Assembly (NCBI GenBank): GCA_012523975.1
Contig: JAAYSF010000014.1
Location: 1 to 42,422, forward strand
Source of the DNA: Veillonellaceae bacterium
Lineage (GTDB): Bacteria; Bacillota; Negativicutes; JAAYSF01
Length of the DNA stretch: 42,422 bases
Reading direction: 5' to 3'
Shown here: positions 33,543 through 42,422 of the stretch, in pieces
Position numbering within the stretch: the first letter of the stretch is position 1
Layout: each line of letters opens with the position of its first letter
Notes under the pieces: model-generated
The model's database searches: none
What the model was told of the DNA's origin: nothing
What the model saw: only the letters and a program-made list of their open reading frames with translations
Position numbers and translations under genes: made by a program

Positions 33543-34700
33543 ATGCTGCCGATTAAAGTAATGACAGTCTTTGGAACTAGGCCTGAAGCAATTAAAATGG
33601 CCCCCGTTGTTCTGGAACTTGCTAAACACCCCGAATACATAAAGCCAATCGTGGCAGTTACCGCTCAGCATCGGGAAATGCTTGACCAAGTGCTCAATCT
33701 GTTTAAAATATCGCCTGACCATGATCTTGATATCATGGCGCAGGGCCAGACCTTATTTGATATAACCTGTCGGGCGATGCAGGGGTTGAATCGGGCCATG
33801 GCTGAGGAAAAGCCTGATCTTGTATTAGTTCATGGCGATACAACGACAACTTTTGCCGGAGCGCTTGCCGCTTTTTATCATCAGATTACAGTCGGCCATG
33901 TTGAAGCCGGACTTAGGACTGGAAATAAGTATTCACCATTCCCGGAGGAAATGAACCGGAAATTAACCGGCTCAGTTACTGATCTTCATTTTGCGCCCAC
34001 GCAAACAGCCCGCAACAATTTGTTGGCGGAAAGAGTCAATGATGAAAGCGTATTTGTTACCGGGAATACCGTTATTGATGCCCTGTTAGCAACAGTAGAC
34101 GCTGATTATAGGTTTACCGATGAATTACTGGCGAAAATTGATTATGGTAAACGAATAATACTGGTAACAACTCACCGTCGCGAGAACTTAGGCGAGCCTA
34201 TGCGCCATGTTTATCAGGCGCTGCGTCAGCTGGTTACCGAGTATGAAGATGTTGAGATTGTTTTCCCGGTGCATCGCAATCCTAAGGTCCGTGAGGTCGT
34301 AAATAGTGAACTCGGCGGTCTTGATAGGGTACACTTGATTGACCCGCTCGACTATCAGCCGTTCGCAAATCTGTTAGCCCGTTCCTATCTGGTGCTTACC
34401 GACTCGGGCGGAATTCAGGAAGAAGCGCCGTCTCTCGGCAAGCCGGTTCTAGTATTGCGTGATACTACTGAGCGTCCGGAGGCTATTGATGCCGGTACTG
34501 TTAAACTCATAGGTACCGATAAAGACCGAGTTTACAGTGAAACCAAGCTGCTGCTTGATAGCCCGGCTGAATACCATCGCATGGCTAACGCCTATAACCC
34601 GTACGGTGACGGGCAATCCTCGCGGCGAATTGTGGAGGTTATACTCTGGAAATACGGCTTCCGCTCGCAAAAGCCTGACAACTTTAATTGTGAATTTTAG
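33543..34700 (+). CDS. wecB: UDP-N-acetylglucosamine 2-epimerase (non-hydrolysing)
   Basis: The 385-residue enzyme converts UDP-GlcNAc to UDP-ManNAc. It has KVMTVFGTRPEAIKMAPV at the start, QHREMLDQVL, GHVEAGLRT, VTTHRREN and LTDSGGIQEEAPSLGKP near 280-300. The substrate is the GlmU product. ATG at 33543 is chosen by the gggag spacing; ATG at 33537 is an alternative. A terminator follows, so wecA-wecB is a separate unit from the ATP synthase operon. Confidence 0.95.
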   Translation: MLPIKVMTVFGTRPEAIKMAPVVLELAKHPEYIKPIVAVTAQHREMLDQVLNLFKISPDHDLDIMAQGQTLFDITCRAMQGLNRAMAEEKPDLVLVHGDTTTTFAGALAAFYHQITVGHVEAGLRTGNKYSPFPEEMNRKLTGSVTDLHFAPTQTARNNLLAERVNDESVFVTGNTVIDALLATVDADYRFTDELLAKIDYGKRIILVTTHRRENLGEPMRHVYQALRQLVTEYEDVEIVFPVHRNPKVREVVNSELGGLDRVHLIDPLDYQPFANLLARSYLVLTDSGGIQEEAPSLGKPVLVLRDTTERPEAIDAGTVKLIGTDKDRVYSETKLLLDSPAEYHRMANAYNPYGDGQSSRRIVEVILWKYGFRSQKPDNFNCEF

Positions 34701-34707
34701 ACTTTAG

Positions 34708-34733
34708 GAGGCTGCCTGGTGGCGGCCTCTTTT
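34708..34733 (+). terminator. Terminator after wecB
   Basis: gaggctgcc (34708-34716) pairs with ggcggcctc (34721-34729) around TGGT with one G-U pair, and four T follow. Confidence 0.85.
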
Positions 34734-34773
34734 CATACTGCAGAACACTATGTTAACAAATTAACACTCTTTC

Positions 34774-34801
34774 TGGACAATTTCAGAAGGAATTGTATTA
34801 T
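34774..34801 (+). promoter_or_regulatory. Possible promoter of the ATP synthase operon
   Basis: TGGACA (34774-34779), 16-base spacer and TATTAT (34796-34801), about 140 bases before atpZ. Other AT-rich -10-like sequences lie downstream, so the true start is uncertain. Confidence 0.45.
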
Positions 34802-34847
34802 TTTTAGAGAATAATACAAGTTACAGCAACCAAAATGACCTAAATTT

Positions 34848-34912
34848 GGCATATTATTTTTGGGGGAAAGCAATTGCCTAGTCTAAAAAATTCCTTTTAG
34901 GGCATATTATTT
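34848..34912 (+). repeat. Paired 12-base direct repeat upstream of atpZ
   Basis: ggcatattattt occurs at 34848-34859 and again at 34901-34912, 53 bases apart (close to five helical turns). It lies in the 207-base gene-free leader 34734-34940. It may be a regulator pair or chance in AT-rich DNA. Confidence 0.35.
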
Positions 34913-34940
34913 CTGGAATGTCATTTAGATGGAGAGTAGC

Positions 34941-35159
34941 ATGAACAAGGGTGATGCTGGTCAAATGCTAAAGGCGTTTAGTTATGTAGGGGCCATTGGC
35001 CTCACTATGGCTGCTACAATTGCAGTCGGTCTGTTTGGCGGACGATGGCTGGACAGTTATTTAGAAACAACGCCGTATGCCACTGTCGTAGGTATTATTC
35101 TTGGAATGCTGGCCGGCTTATGGTCGGCATATAAGCGAATTATGAAACATAAAGAGTAG
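34941..35159 (+). CDS. atpZ: ATP synthase accessory protein AtpZ
   Basis: The 72-residue product has two membrane helices (AFSYVGAIGLTMAATIAVGL, first 20, and PYATVVGIILGMLAGLWSAY). This is the AtpZ/ATPase_gene1 pattern, found at the head of many ATP synthase operons. In other bacteria it forms an AtpI/Z complex with proposed Mg2+/Ca2+ transport or assembly roles. ATG at 34941 is preferred to 34929 because ggagag lies just before it. It is six bases from atpI. Confidence 0.85.
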   Translation: MNKGDAGQMLKAFSYVGAIGLTMAATIAVGLFGGRWLDSYLETTPYATVVGIILGMLAGLWSAYKRIMKHKE

Positions 35160-35165
35160 GTCAGT

Positions 35166-35567
35166 ATGCAGGAGTTTTTTAACGAAGTTAAACGAACGCT
35201 GCTCCATCTGGCAGTTTGGGGTGCCTTGGTGGTCAGCGCGATGTATTTTTCGGGGTCTCTTGCTCTTATACCCGGGTTTATTCTCGGACTTGGCACAAGC
35301 ATTGTTTATTATCTGCTTATGAGCTACCGGGTGAAAAAGAGTGCCGAACTGCCGGCGGCAAAAGCAATATCGTATATGAGAGCCGGCGGAATGGGCAGAT
35401 TAATCTTTATCATAGCTATGTTATTCTTGGCAGCTAAACTTCAGCAAATCAATTTATGGTCAGCTGTTGCGGGAATTTTTTCACTGCATGCCGTAATGGT
35501 ATTCAATGCCGCACTTTTAATCATTAAGGACACTGGCGGCAGAGTTCAAACCCGCGGGAAGGAGTGA
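35166..35567 (+). CDS. atpI: ATP synthase subunit I (AtpI)
   Basis: The 133-residue protein has four predicted membrane helices (about 14-32, 35-52, 74-90, 96-116) and belongs to the ATP synthase I-chain family that helps assemble the c ring. The ATG lies a few bases after agagtagg. It is coded between atpZ and atpB, four bases from the latter. Confidence 0.88.
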   Translation: MQEFFNEVKRTLLHLAVWGALVVSAMYFSGSLALIPGFILGLGTSIVYYLLMSYRVKKSAELPAAKAISYMRAGGMGRLIFIIAMLFLAAKLQQINLWSAVAGIFSLHAVMVFNAALLIIKDTGGRVQTRGKE

Positions 35568-35571
35568 TGGT

Positions 35572-36527
<956 letters not shown>

Positions 36528-36547
36528 TCAGAAAAGTCCTCTTATAA

Positions 36548-36602
36548 GGCGGCTAGCAGATTTATCTGCAGCCGCCTCCCTTAAATGCCTGCTGAGGAGG
36601 GG
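36548..36602 (+). promoter_or_regulatory. Hairpin and possible ribosome-site masking between atpE and atpF
   Basis: ggcggctagcaga (36548-36560) pairs with tctgcagccgcc (36565-36576) with one bulge. Overlapping its right arm, cctcc (36575-36579) can pair instead with ggagg (36596-36600), the atpF ribosome site. This could lower atpF translation relative to atpE, which is needed in many copies. Confidence 0.5.
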
Positions 36603-36608
36603 TCCTGC

Positions 36609-37112
36609 TTGATTGAATTAAATGCGACGCTTATAGCGCAGATTATAAATTTTCTTCTTTTAGTGGCAATTTTGACAAAATTAGCTTATAAGCCGCTTAT
36701 GAAGGCGCTTGAGGAGCGCAAAAATCGAATTGAGGCCAGTATTGACCAAGCTGACCGCGCCCAGAAAGAAGCCGAAGAACTTAAACGTCAATATCAGGAG
36801 CAGCTCGCTAAAGCCCGAGCTGAAGCCCAGAATATTGTAGAAAAGGCTACACGTCTGGCTGAACAAACTAAAGATGAAATACTTACTGCTGCTAGGGCTG
36901 AACATGCCAAGCTTCTCAAAGAAGCCCAAGATGAAATTAGCCGCGAACGGGAGCGGGCGCTGAGTGAACTTCGAGGCGAGGTCGTAGCGCTGTCGATGGC
37001 AGCAGCTACCAAGATTATTGAAAAAAACCTTGATGCTGAAACAAACAGCAAGCTGGTTACTGACTTCATTAATAAGCTTGATGACAAAAAAATAGGTGGA
37101 TTGCCATGCTAA
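36609..37112 (+). CDS. atpF: ATP synthase Fo subunit b
   Basis: The 167-residue protein has one N-terminal membrane helix (about 5-24, TLIAQIINFLLLVAILTKLA) and a long, charged, coiled-coil stalk rich in Glu, Lys, Ala and Arg. It links Fo to F1. TTG at 36609 is chosen because ggagggg is six bases upstream; a longer reading from 36585 would cover that site. Its stop overlaps atpH by seven bases. Confidence 0.95.
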   Translation: MIELNATLIAQIINFLLLVAILTKLAYKPLMKALEERKNRIEASIDQADRAQKEAEELKRQYQEQLAKARAEAQNIVEKATRLAEQTKDEILTAARAEHAKLLKEAQDEISRERERALSELRGEVVALSMAAATKIIEKNLDAETNSKLVTDFINKLDDKKIGGLPC

Positions 37113-37654
37113 ATGATCAACTGGCAATAAAATATGCCCAAGCATTGTACGAGCTGGCTGGGGAAAAAGAGGCGCTGCCACAGGCTGAACAGCAGCTGAC
37201 AGAACTTGAACAAGTCCTTGCTACTAATGCTGAGTTGGCAACTTTTTTATACCACCCGCAGGTTGAAGCTCAAGCTAAAAAAGAAGTGCTTGCAGCAGTT
37301 TTCGACGGCGAGCTTGCCGAGTTTGTACATAATTTTTTACTGCTCGTCATTGATAAGCGGCGTGAAACGATTTTGCCGGCTATTTTTCGTGAGTTCAAAA
37401 GAATTCTTAATGAAGCCCGCAATATTATTGAGGCTGAAGTTACTACCGCTTTTCCTTTAAGCGACGCCGAGCATAACAGCTTGGCCCAAAAACTAGGTAC
37501 AGTAACCGGCAAGACGGTTATCCTTAATACCAAAATTGATTCCAGTATCTTAGGTGGAGTAATCGTCAAAATTGGCGATAAGCTCATTGACGGCAGTGTG
37601 GCCCGTCAGCTTAAGACACTAAAAACAGCTTTGATAAACGCTCCCGGAGCTTAA
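37106..37654 (+). CDS. atpH: ATP synthase F1 subunit delta
   Basis: The 182-residue product fits OSCP/delta. It has IKYAQALYELAGE at the start, FLLLVIDKRRETILPAI in the middle, and a C-terminal LGGVIVKIGDKLIDGSVARQL. It joins the peripheral stalk to the alpha-beta head. The ATG overlaps the atpF stop, with aggtgg upstream. Confidence 0.96.
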   Translation: MLNDQLAIKYAQALYELAGEKEALPQAEQQLTELEQVLATNAELATFLYHPQVEAQAKKEVLAAVFDGELAEFVHNFLLLVIDKRRETILPAIFREFKRILNEARNIIEAEVTTAFPLSDAEHNSLAQKLGTVTGKTVILNTKIDSSILGGVIVKIGDKLIDGSVARQLKTLKTALINAPGA

Positions 37655-37704
37655 GCCGTTTTTAAAATGGCAAGCGATGACTAGATTGGGGTGACAGAAG
37701 AAGT

Positions 37705-39240
37705 ATGAAAATGAGGCCAGAAGAAATAACGGCTATTATCAAACAGCAAATAGAACGCTACCAAGTCGATCTTAATGTCGACGATGTTGGTACCGTTATC
37801 GAGGTGGGCGACGGTATTGTCCGTATTCATGGTCTGCAGAAGGCTATGGCGGGTGAGCTTTTAGAATTTCCCCACAATATTTATGGCATGGTGCTGAATT
37901 TAGAGGAAGATAATGTCGGCGGCGTGCTTCTAGGCGGTGAAACGCTGATAAAAGAGGGCGACACTGTCCGCCGAACCGGGCGTATTATGGAAGTTCCGGT
38001 TGGCGAAGCCATGATAGGTCGTGTTGTCAACGCGCTTGGACAGCCTATTGACGGCAAAGGGCCAATCAACGCTACTGAATTTTTCCCGGTTGAGCGCCAG
38101 GCTCCTGGTATTGCCGACCGTCAGTCTGTTAAAGAGCCGCTTCAAACAGGTCTGAAGCCTATCGATGCGATGGTGCCGATTGGACGCGGCCAGCGTGAAC
38201 TTATAATCGGTGACCGTGGTACCGGTAAGACGGCCATCGCAATTGATACTATAATAAATCAGAAGGGCAAAGGCGTTATCTGCATCTATGTAGCTATCGG
38301 CCAAAAGGCTTCAACGGTCGCGCGGGTTGTTAAGACGCTTGAGGATAGCGGCGCCATGGAATATACCATTGTTGTTGTCGCCTCGGCCTCTGACAGTGCT
38401 CCGCTTCAGTACTTAGCGCCATACTCCGGGGTTGCAATGGGCGAGTACTTTATGCAAAAAGGCGGTCACGTGCTGTGTGTATATGATGATCTTTCGAAGC
38501 ATGCCATGGCGTACCGCGCTATGTCGCTGCTGCTTCGTCGGCCGCCGGGCCGTGAGGCTTATCCCGGCGACGTCTTTTACCTACACTCCCGCCTGCTCGA
38601 AAGGGCCGCCAAACTTTCGGATGAACTTGGCGGCGGATCGATTACGGCGTTGCCGGTAATCGAAACCTTGGCCGGTGACGTTTCGGCCTATATCCCGACT
38701 AATGTTATTTCAATAACCGACGGGCAGATCTTCCTTGAATCCGAGCTCTTTTACGCCGGAGTGCGGCCGGCCATCAATGCTGGTTTGTCGGTATCGCGTG
38801 TTGGCGGCGCCGCCCAAATTAAAGCCATGAAACAAGTTTCTGGCCGCCTAAGATTGGATTTAGCCCAATACCGGGAATTAGCAGCATTCGCCCAATTCGG
38901 TTCTGACTTGGATAAAGCTACTAAAGCCCTCCTGGATCGTGGTCAGCGGACAGTAGAAATCTTAAAACAATCACAGTATTCACCGATGTCGGTTGAAGAA
39001 CAGGTTATGTCTATTTATACAGCTGTCCAAGGCTATCTTGATGATATTCCTACTCACGATATTACCAAGTTTGAACATGAGTTCCTGAAATTCATGCGCA
39101 GCAATTATGCCGAAATCGGCAAGAGTATTATAGAAAAGAAGGTCCTAGACTCTGAGACCGAGGCTGCTCTCAAAAAGGCCATCAAAGAGTTTAAAGACAC
39201 TTTCTTGACTTACGAGGAACATCAAGGAGCTGCGAGGTGA
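37705..39240 (+). CDS. atpA: ATP synthase F1 subunit alpha
   Basis: The 511-residue non-catalytic nucleotide-binding subunit has [16 protein letters not shown] at the N-terminus, the P-loop [13 protein letters not shown] near 169-181 and [17 protein letters not shown]. Start at 37705 follows agaagaag closely; ATG at 37711 is an alternative. It overlaps nothing and is 50 bases after atpH. Confidence 0.98.
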   Translation: MKMRPEEITAIIKQQIERYQVDLNVDDVGTVIEVGDGIVRIHGLQKAMAGELLEFPHNIYGMVLNLEEDNVGGVLLGGETLIKEGDTVRRTGRIMEVPVGEAMIGRVVNALGQPIDGKGPINATEFFPVERQAPGIADRQSVKEPLQTGLKPIDAMVPIGRGQRELIIGDRGTGKTAIAIDTIINQKGKGVICIYVAIGQKASTVARVVKTLEDSGAMEYTIVVVASASDSAPLQYLAPYSGVAMGEYFMQKGGHVLCVYDDLSKHAMAYRAMSLLLRRPPGREAYPGDVFYLHSRLLERAAKLSDELGGGSITALPVIETLAGDVSAYIPTNVISITDGQIFLESELFYAGVRPAINAGLSVSRVGGAAQIKAMKQVSGRLRLDLAQYRELAAFAQFGSDLDKATKALLDRGQRTVEILKQSQYSPMSVEEQVMSIYTAVQGYLDDIPTHDITKFEHEFLKFMRSNYAEIGKSIIEKKVLDSETEAALKKAIKEFKDTFLTYEEHQGAAR

Positions 39241-39246
39241 TAAACA

Positions 39247-40095
39247 ATGCCTAGCACCCAAGATATCCGGCGCCGGATAAAGAGCATTAAGAACATCCAG
39301 CAAATAACCAAGGCCATGAAGATGGTAGCTGCTGCCCGGCTGCGCAAGGCGCAGGAGCGAGCCATTGCCAGCCGGCCGTTTACCGAGAAAATCCGCCAGG
39401 TAATGACCAGTGTTGCGCATAATGCCCGAGATGCTGTGCATCCGCTGCTCACCGTGCGGGAGGTTAAACGTACGGCCTATGTAATTCTGAGCTCTGATAA
39501 AGGCTTGGCCGGCGCTTATTCATCTAATGTTATGAAAGAAGCTCTTGCCCATATACAAAGCCGTGAGAACACCGGATTTATAACGATCGGGCGCAAGGCA
39601 CGCGACTACTTTAAACGGCGTAATTTTTCAATCGATGCTGAGTACAGTGGCTTTTCCGAGAAACCTTCGTATATGAATGCGGTAGAAATTGCCCAGCGTG
39701 TTGCTGATAGCTTTATTACCGGAGAGTATGACGAAGTATATCTGGTTTATACACAGTTTATTTCGCCTATCAACCAGAAGCCCGAAGTTATTAGGCTGCT
39801 GCCGATTGACAGCGGCGTCGAAGACGCATCAGACAAGCATGAATACATATTTGAACCGTCAGCGCCTGAAGTGCTGGATGTGCTGTTGCCGCGCTATCTC
39901 GAGACAGTGCTTTACGGAGCACTCTTGCAGGCTGCGGCTAGTGAACTCGGCGCCCGGATGACGGCGATGGAATCAGCCACCGACAACGCTGAGGAGCTTA
40001 TCTCCAAGCTTGTTCTTAATTACAATAAGGTTCGCCAGGCGACGATAACCCGCGAGATTTCCGAGATTGTGGGCGGCGCCGAAGCGCTGAAATAG
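39247..40095 (+). CDS. atpG: ATP synthase F1 subunit gamma
   Basis: The 282-residue central-stalk subunit has DIRRRIKSIKNIQQITKAMK at the N-terminus and a C-terminal SELGARMTAMESATDNAEEL coiled-coil segment. The ATG follows gaggtgat six bases after the atpA stop. Confidence 0.97.
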   Translation: MPSTQDIRRRIKSIKNIQQITKAMKMVAAARLRKAQERAIASRPFTEKIRQVMTSVAHNARDAVHPLLTVREVKRTAYVILSSDKGLAGAYSSNVMKEALAHIQSRENTGFITIGRKARDYFKRRNFSIDAEYSGFSEKPSYMNAVEIAQRVADSFITGEYDEVYLVYTQFISPINQKPEVIRLLPIDSGVEDASDKHEYIFEPSAPEVLDVLLPRYLETVLYGALLQAAASELGARMTAMESATDNAEELISKLVLNYNKVRQATITREISEIVGGAEALK

Positions 40096-41532
<1,437 letters not shown>

Positions 41533-41535
41533 CAA

Positions 41536-41949
41536 GTGGCTAACAAAATCAGGCTGGATATTGTTACTCCCGAAAAAGTTACCTATAGCGCCAGTGTGAA
41601 TATGGTTATCGCCCGGACGCTGAGCGGTGATATCGGTATTCTCCCCGGTCATGCCTCATTAATTGGAGCCCTTGCCGTATGGCCGCTTCGTATTTTAACT
41701 GATGACGGTGAGGATCAAATTGCTGTTGCCGGCGGCTTTATCGAAGTTCAGCCAGATAAGGTTACGGTACTGGCCAATTGTGCAGAGCTTGCCGAAGAAA
41801 TTGATGTTGAAAGGGCCGAAACGGCAAAAGAGCGTGCCGAAAGGCGTCTCAAAGAATCTAAGGAAGATCATGAAATGCGACTGGCTGAGGCAGCCTTGCA
41901 TCGGGCGCTTGTCCGTTTGCAGGTGGCCAAAAATAAGAAGCCTCTATAA
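41536..41949 (+). CDS. atpC: ATP synthase F1 subunit epsilon
   Basis: The 137-residue product has an N-terminal beta-barrel (DIVTPEKVTYSASVNMVIAR, LPGHASLIGAL, VAGGFIEVQPDKVTVLA) and a helical C-terminal arm (ERAETAKERAERRLKESKED) that can inhibit ATP hydrolysis. GTG follows aaggaggag. It ends the operon before a terminator. Confidence 0.97.
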   Translation: MANKIRLDIVTPEKVTYSASVNMVIARTLSGDIGILPGHASLIGALAVWPLRILTDDGEDQIAVAGGFIEVQPDKVTVLANCAELAEEIDVERAETAKERAERRLKESKEDHEMRLAEAALHRALVRLQVAKNKKPL

Positions 41950-41954
41950 AAATG

Positions 41955-41983
41955 ACCGCAGAGTGAAAAGCTCTGCGGTTTTC
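41955..41983 (+). terminator. Terminator of the ATP synthase operon
   Basis: accgcagag (41955-41963) pairs with ctctgcggt (41971-41979) around a seven-base loop, followed by TTT. Confidence 0.88.
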
Positions 41984-42045
41984 AGTCGTACATATCATTT
42001 CCGTAGCCCGTATCTTCATTAAAAGAATAAACGGGGAAGAAAGGG

Positions 42046-42226
42046 GGCTGCTTTGTGCAGCCGGTACTTTTTTCTTGATAAAAAAGTACCCAAAAAATCA
42101 AGGACCTGTCCTCCAGCGGCCTTGGAAAAAGACCTCACTTGCGGAAAGTCCGAAACTCGCTGCGCTCAGACAGTCGGACTTTCTTATCGCAAGCAAGGTC
42201 TTTTTCCATCCTTCGGACCGGCCGCT
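42046..42226. repeat. Composite palindromic repeat, right copy, first part
   Basis: It contains three nested or adjacent hairpins. These are ggctgc / gcagcc (42046-42062), ggtactttttt / aaaaaagtacc (42063-42090) and a long cruciform from agcggcc near 42115 to ggccgct near 42226. The cruciform includes ggaaaaagacct (42124-42135) paired with aggtctttttcc (42196-42207), and a core cgaaactcgctgcgctcaga that the left copy carries inverted. A 69-codon ORF at 42053-42262 follows the repeat and is not a credible gene. Confidence 0.75.
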
Positions 42227-42335
42227 TCCGTAATGGTCCGTAAGGGAGTACGAACGGGGTAATGTGAAAGATGACGACTCTAAGTTATACTCGTTTCCTC
42301 ATACCCCCGTGCCTATCGGCCCTTTCTGGAAAAAG

Positions 42336-42422
42336 CCGTTCCGCAAGGACGGGAAACCGTGCGGCTTACGTTAAAAAATCCCGACTGTCTGAGCCGCAGG
42401 CGAGTTTCGGGATTTTAGTAAG
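42336..42422. repeat. Dispersed palindromic repeat, right copy end
   Basis: These 87 bases match 1-86 in the same orientation apart from the central loop (gagccgcaggcgag here, gagcgttagcgag there). The copy is cut by the window end; at the left end it continues into a complementary arm (gtaag...cggtttcccg). Bases 42227-42335 hold no gene that I can support. Confidence 0.9.

Noticed and set aside
42124-42207. CRISPR or attachment-site reading of the right-end repeats
   Set aside because: There are no regular spacers and no integrase; the pattern is nested palindromes.
42053-42262. 69-codon ORF at the right end
   Set aside because: It lies wholly inside hairpin repeats and has no coding signature.

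Overview
The window looks like chromosomal DNA from an endospore-forming bacterium of the Firmicutes, most likely a Sporomusaceae-type member of the Negativicutes. This is inferred from gene content, not from a database search. Evidence: the spore-specific protease gene yabG, two SPOCS (DUF3794) proteins, a B. subtilis-like housekeeping order (ispE-purR-glmU-prs-pth and rpmE-prfA-prmC-ywlC-mntP-ywlE-rpiB-ywlG-glyA-upp-atp), and frequent TTG/GTG starts behind strong GGAGG-type ribosome sites. I see no rRNA, tRNA, CRISPR array, phage or intact transposon.

Layout. 1-257 and about 42046-42422 are two pieces of one composite palindromic repeat, so the unique sequence sits between repeat copies. 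266-7224 is a spore-surface and envelope region: a family 2 glycosyltransferase, YabG, two tiny genes with TTG starts (one Cys-rich), a CAP-domain secreted protein, a Cys/Met-rich repeat protein, a SPOCS protein with a 42-residue Asp/His/Cys insert, a SPOCS-SH3b protein, a HipA-like kinase and an L,D-transpeptidase. 7388-10885 holds cyanophycinase and cyanophycin synthetase. 10994-22119 runs cheW-ispE-GntR-nucleotidyltransferase-purR-threonine ammonia-lyase-glmU-prs-GNAT-polysaccharide deacetylase-pth-radical SAM. 22254-31456 is the translation, nucleotide and one-carbon block (rpmE, DUF1385, prfA, prmC, ywlC, mntP, ywlE, rpiB, ywlG, glyA, upp, dCMP deaminase). 31619-34700 has a double MazG-like protein and the wecA/wecB pair for envelope glycan synthesis. 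34941-41949 is a complete F1Fo ATP synthase operon (atpZ, I, B, E, F, H, A, G, D, C) with a proton-type c subunit.

How the genes work together. PurR, Prs, Upp and the deaminase serve nucleotide and PRPP metabolism. GlmU makes UDP-GlcNAc, which WecA and WecB use. RpmE, PrfA, PrmC, YwlC and Pth serve translation. The left part probably builds or remodels the spore surface, and cyanophycin may be a nitrogen store linked to it. The most unusual content is the run of putative metal-binding, Cys/His/Met/Asp-rich proteins beside yabG (2181-4694). Next are the threonine ammonia-lyase in the place B. subtilis uses for yabJ (ridA), an uncharacterised radical SAM enzyme, and a tandem 122-base structured repeat between the DUF1385 gene and prfA.
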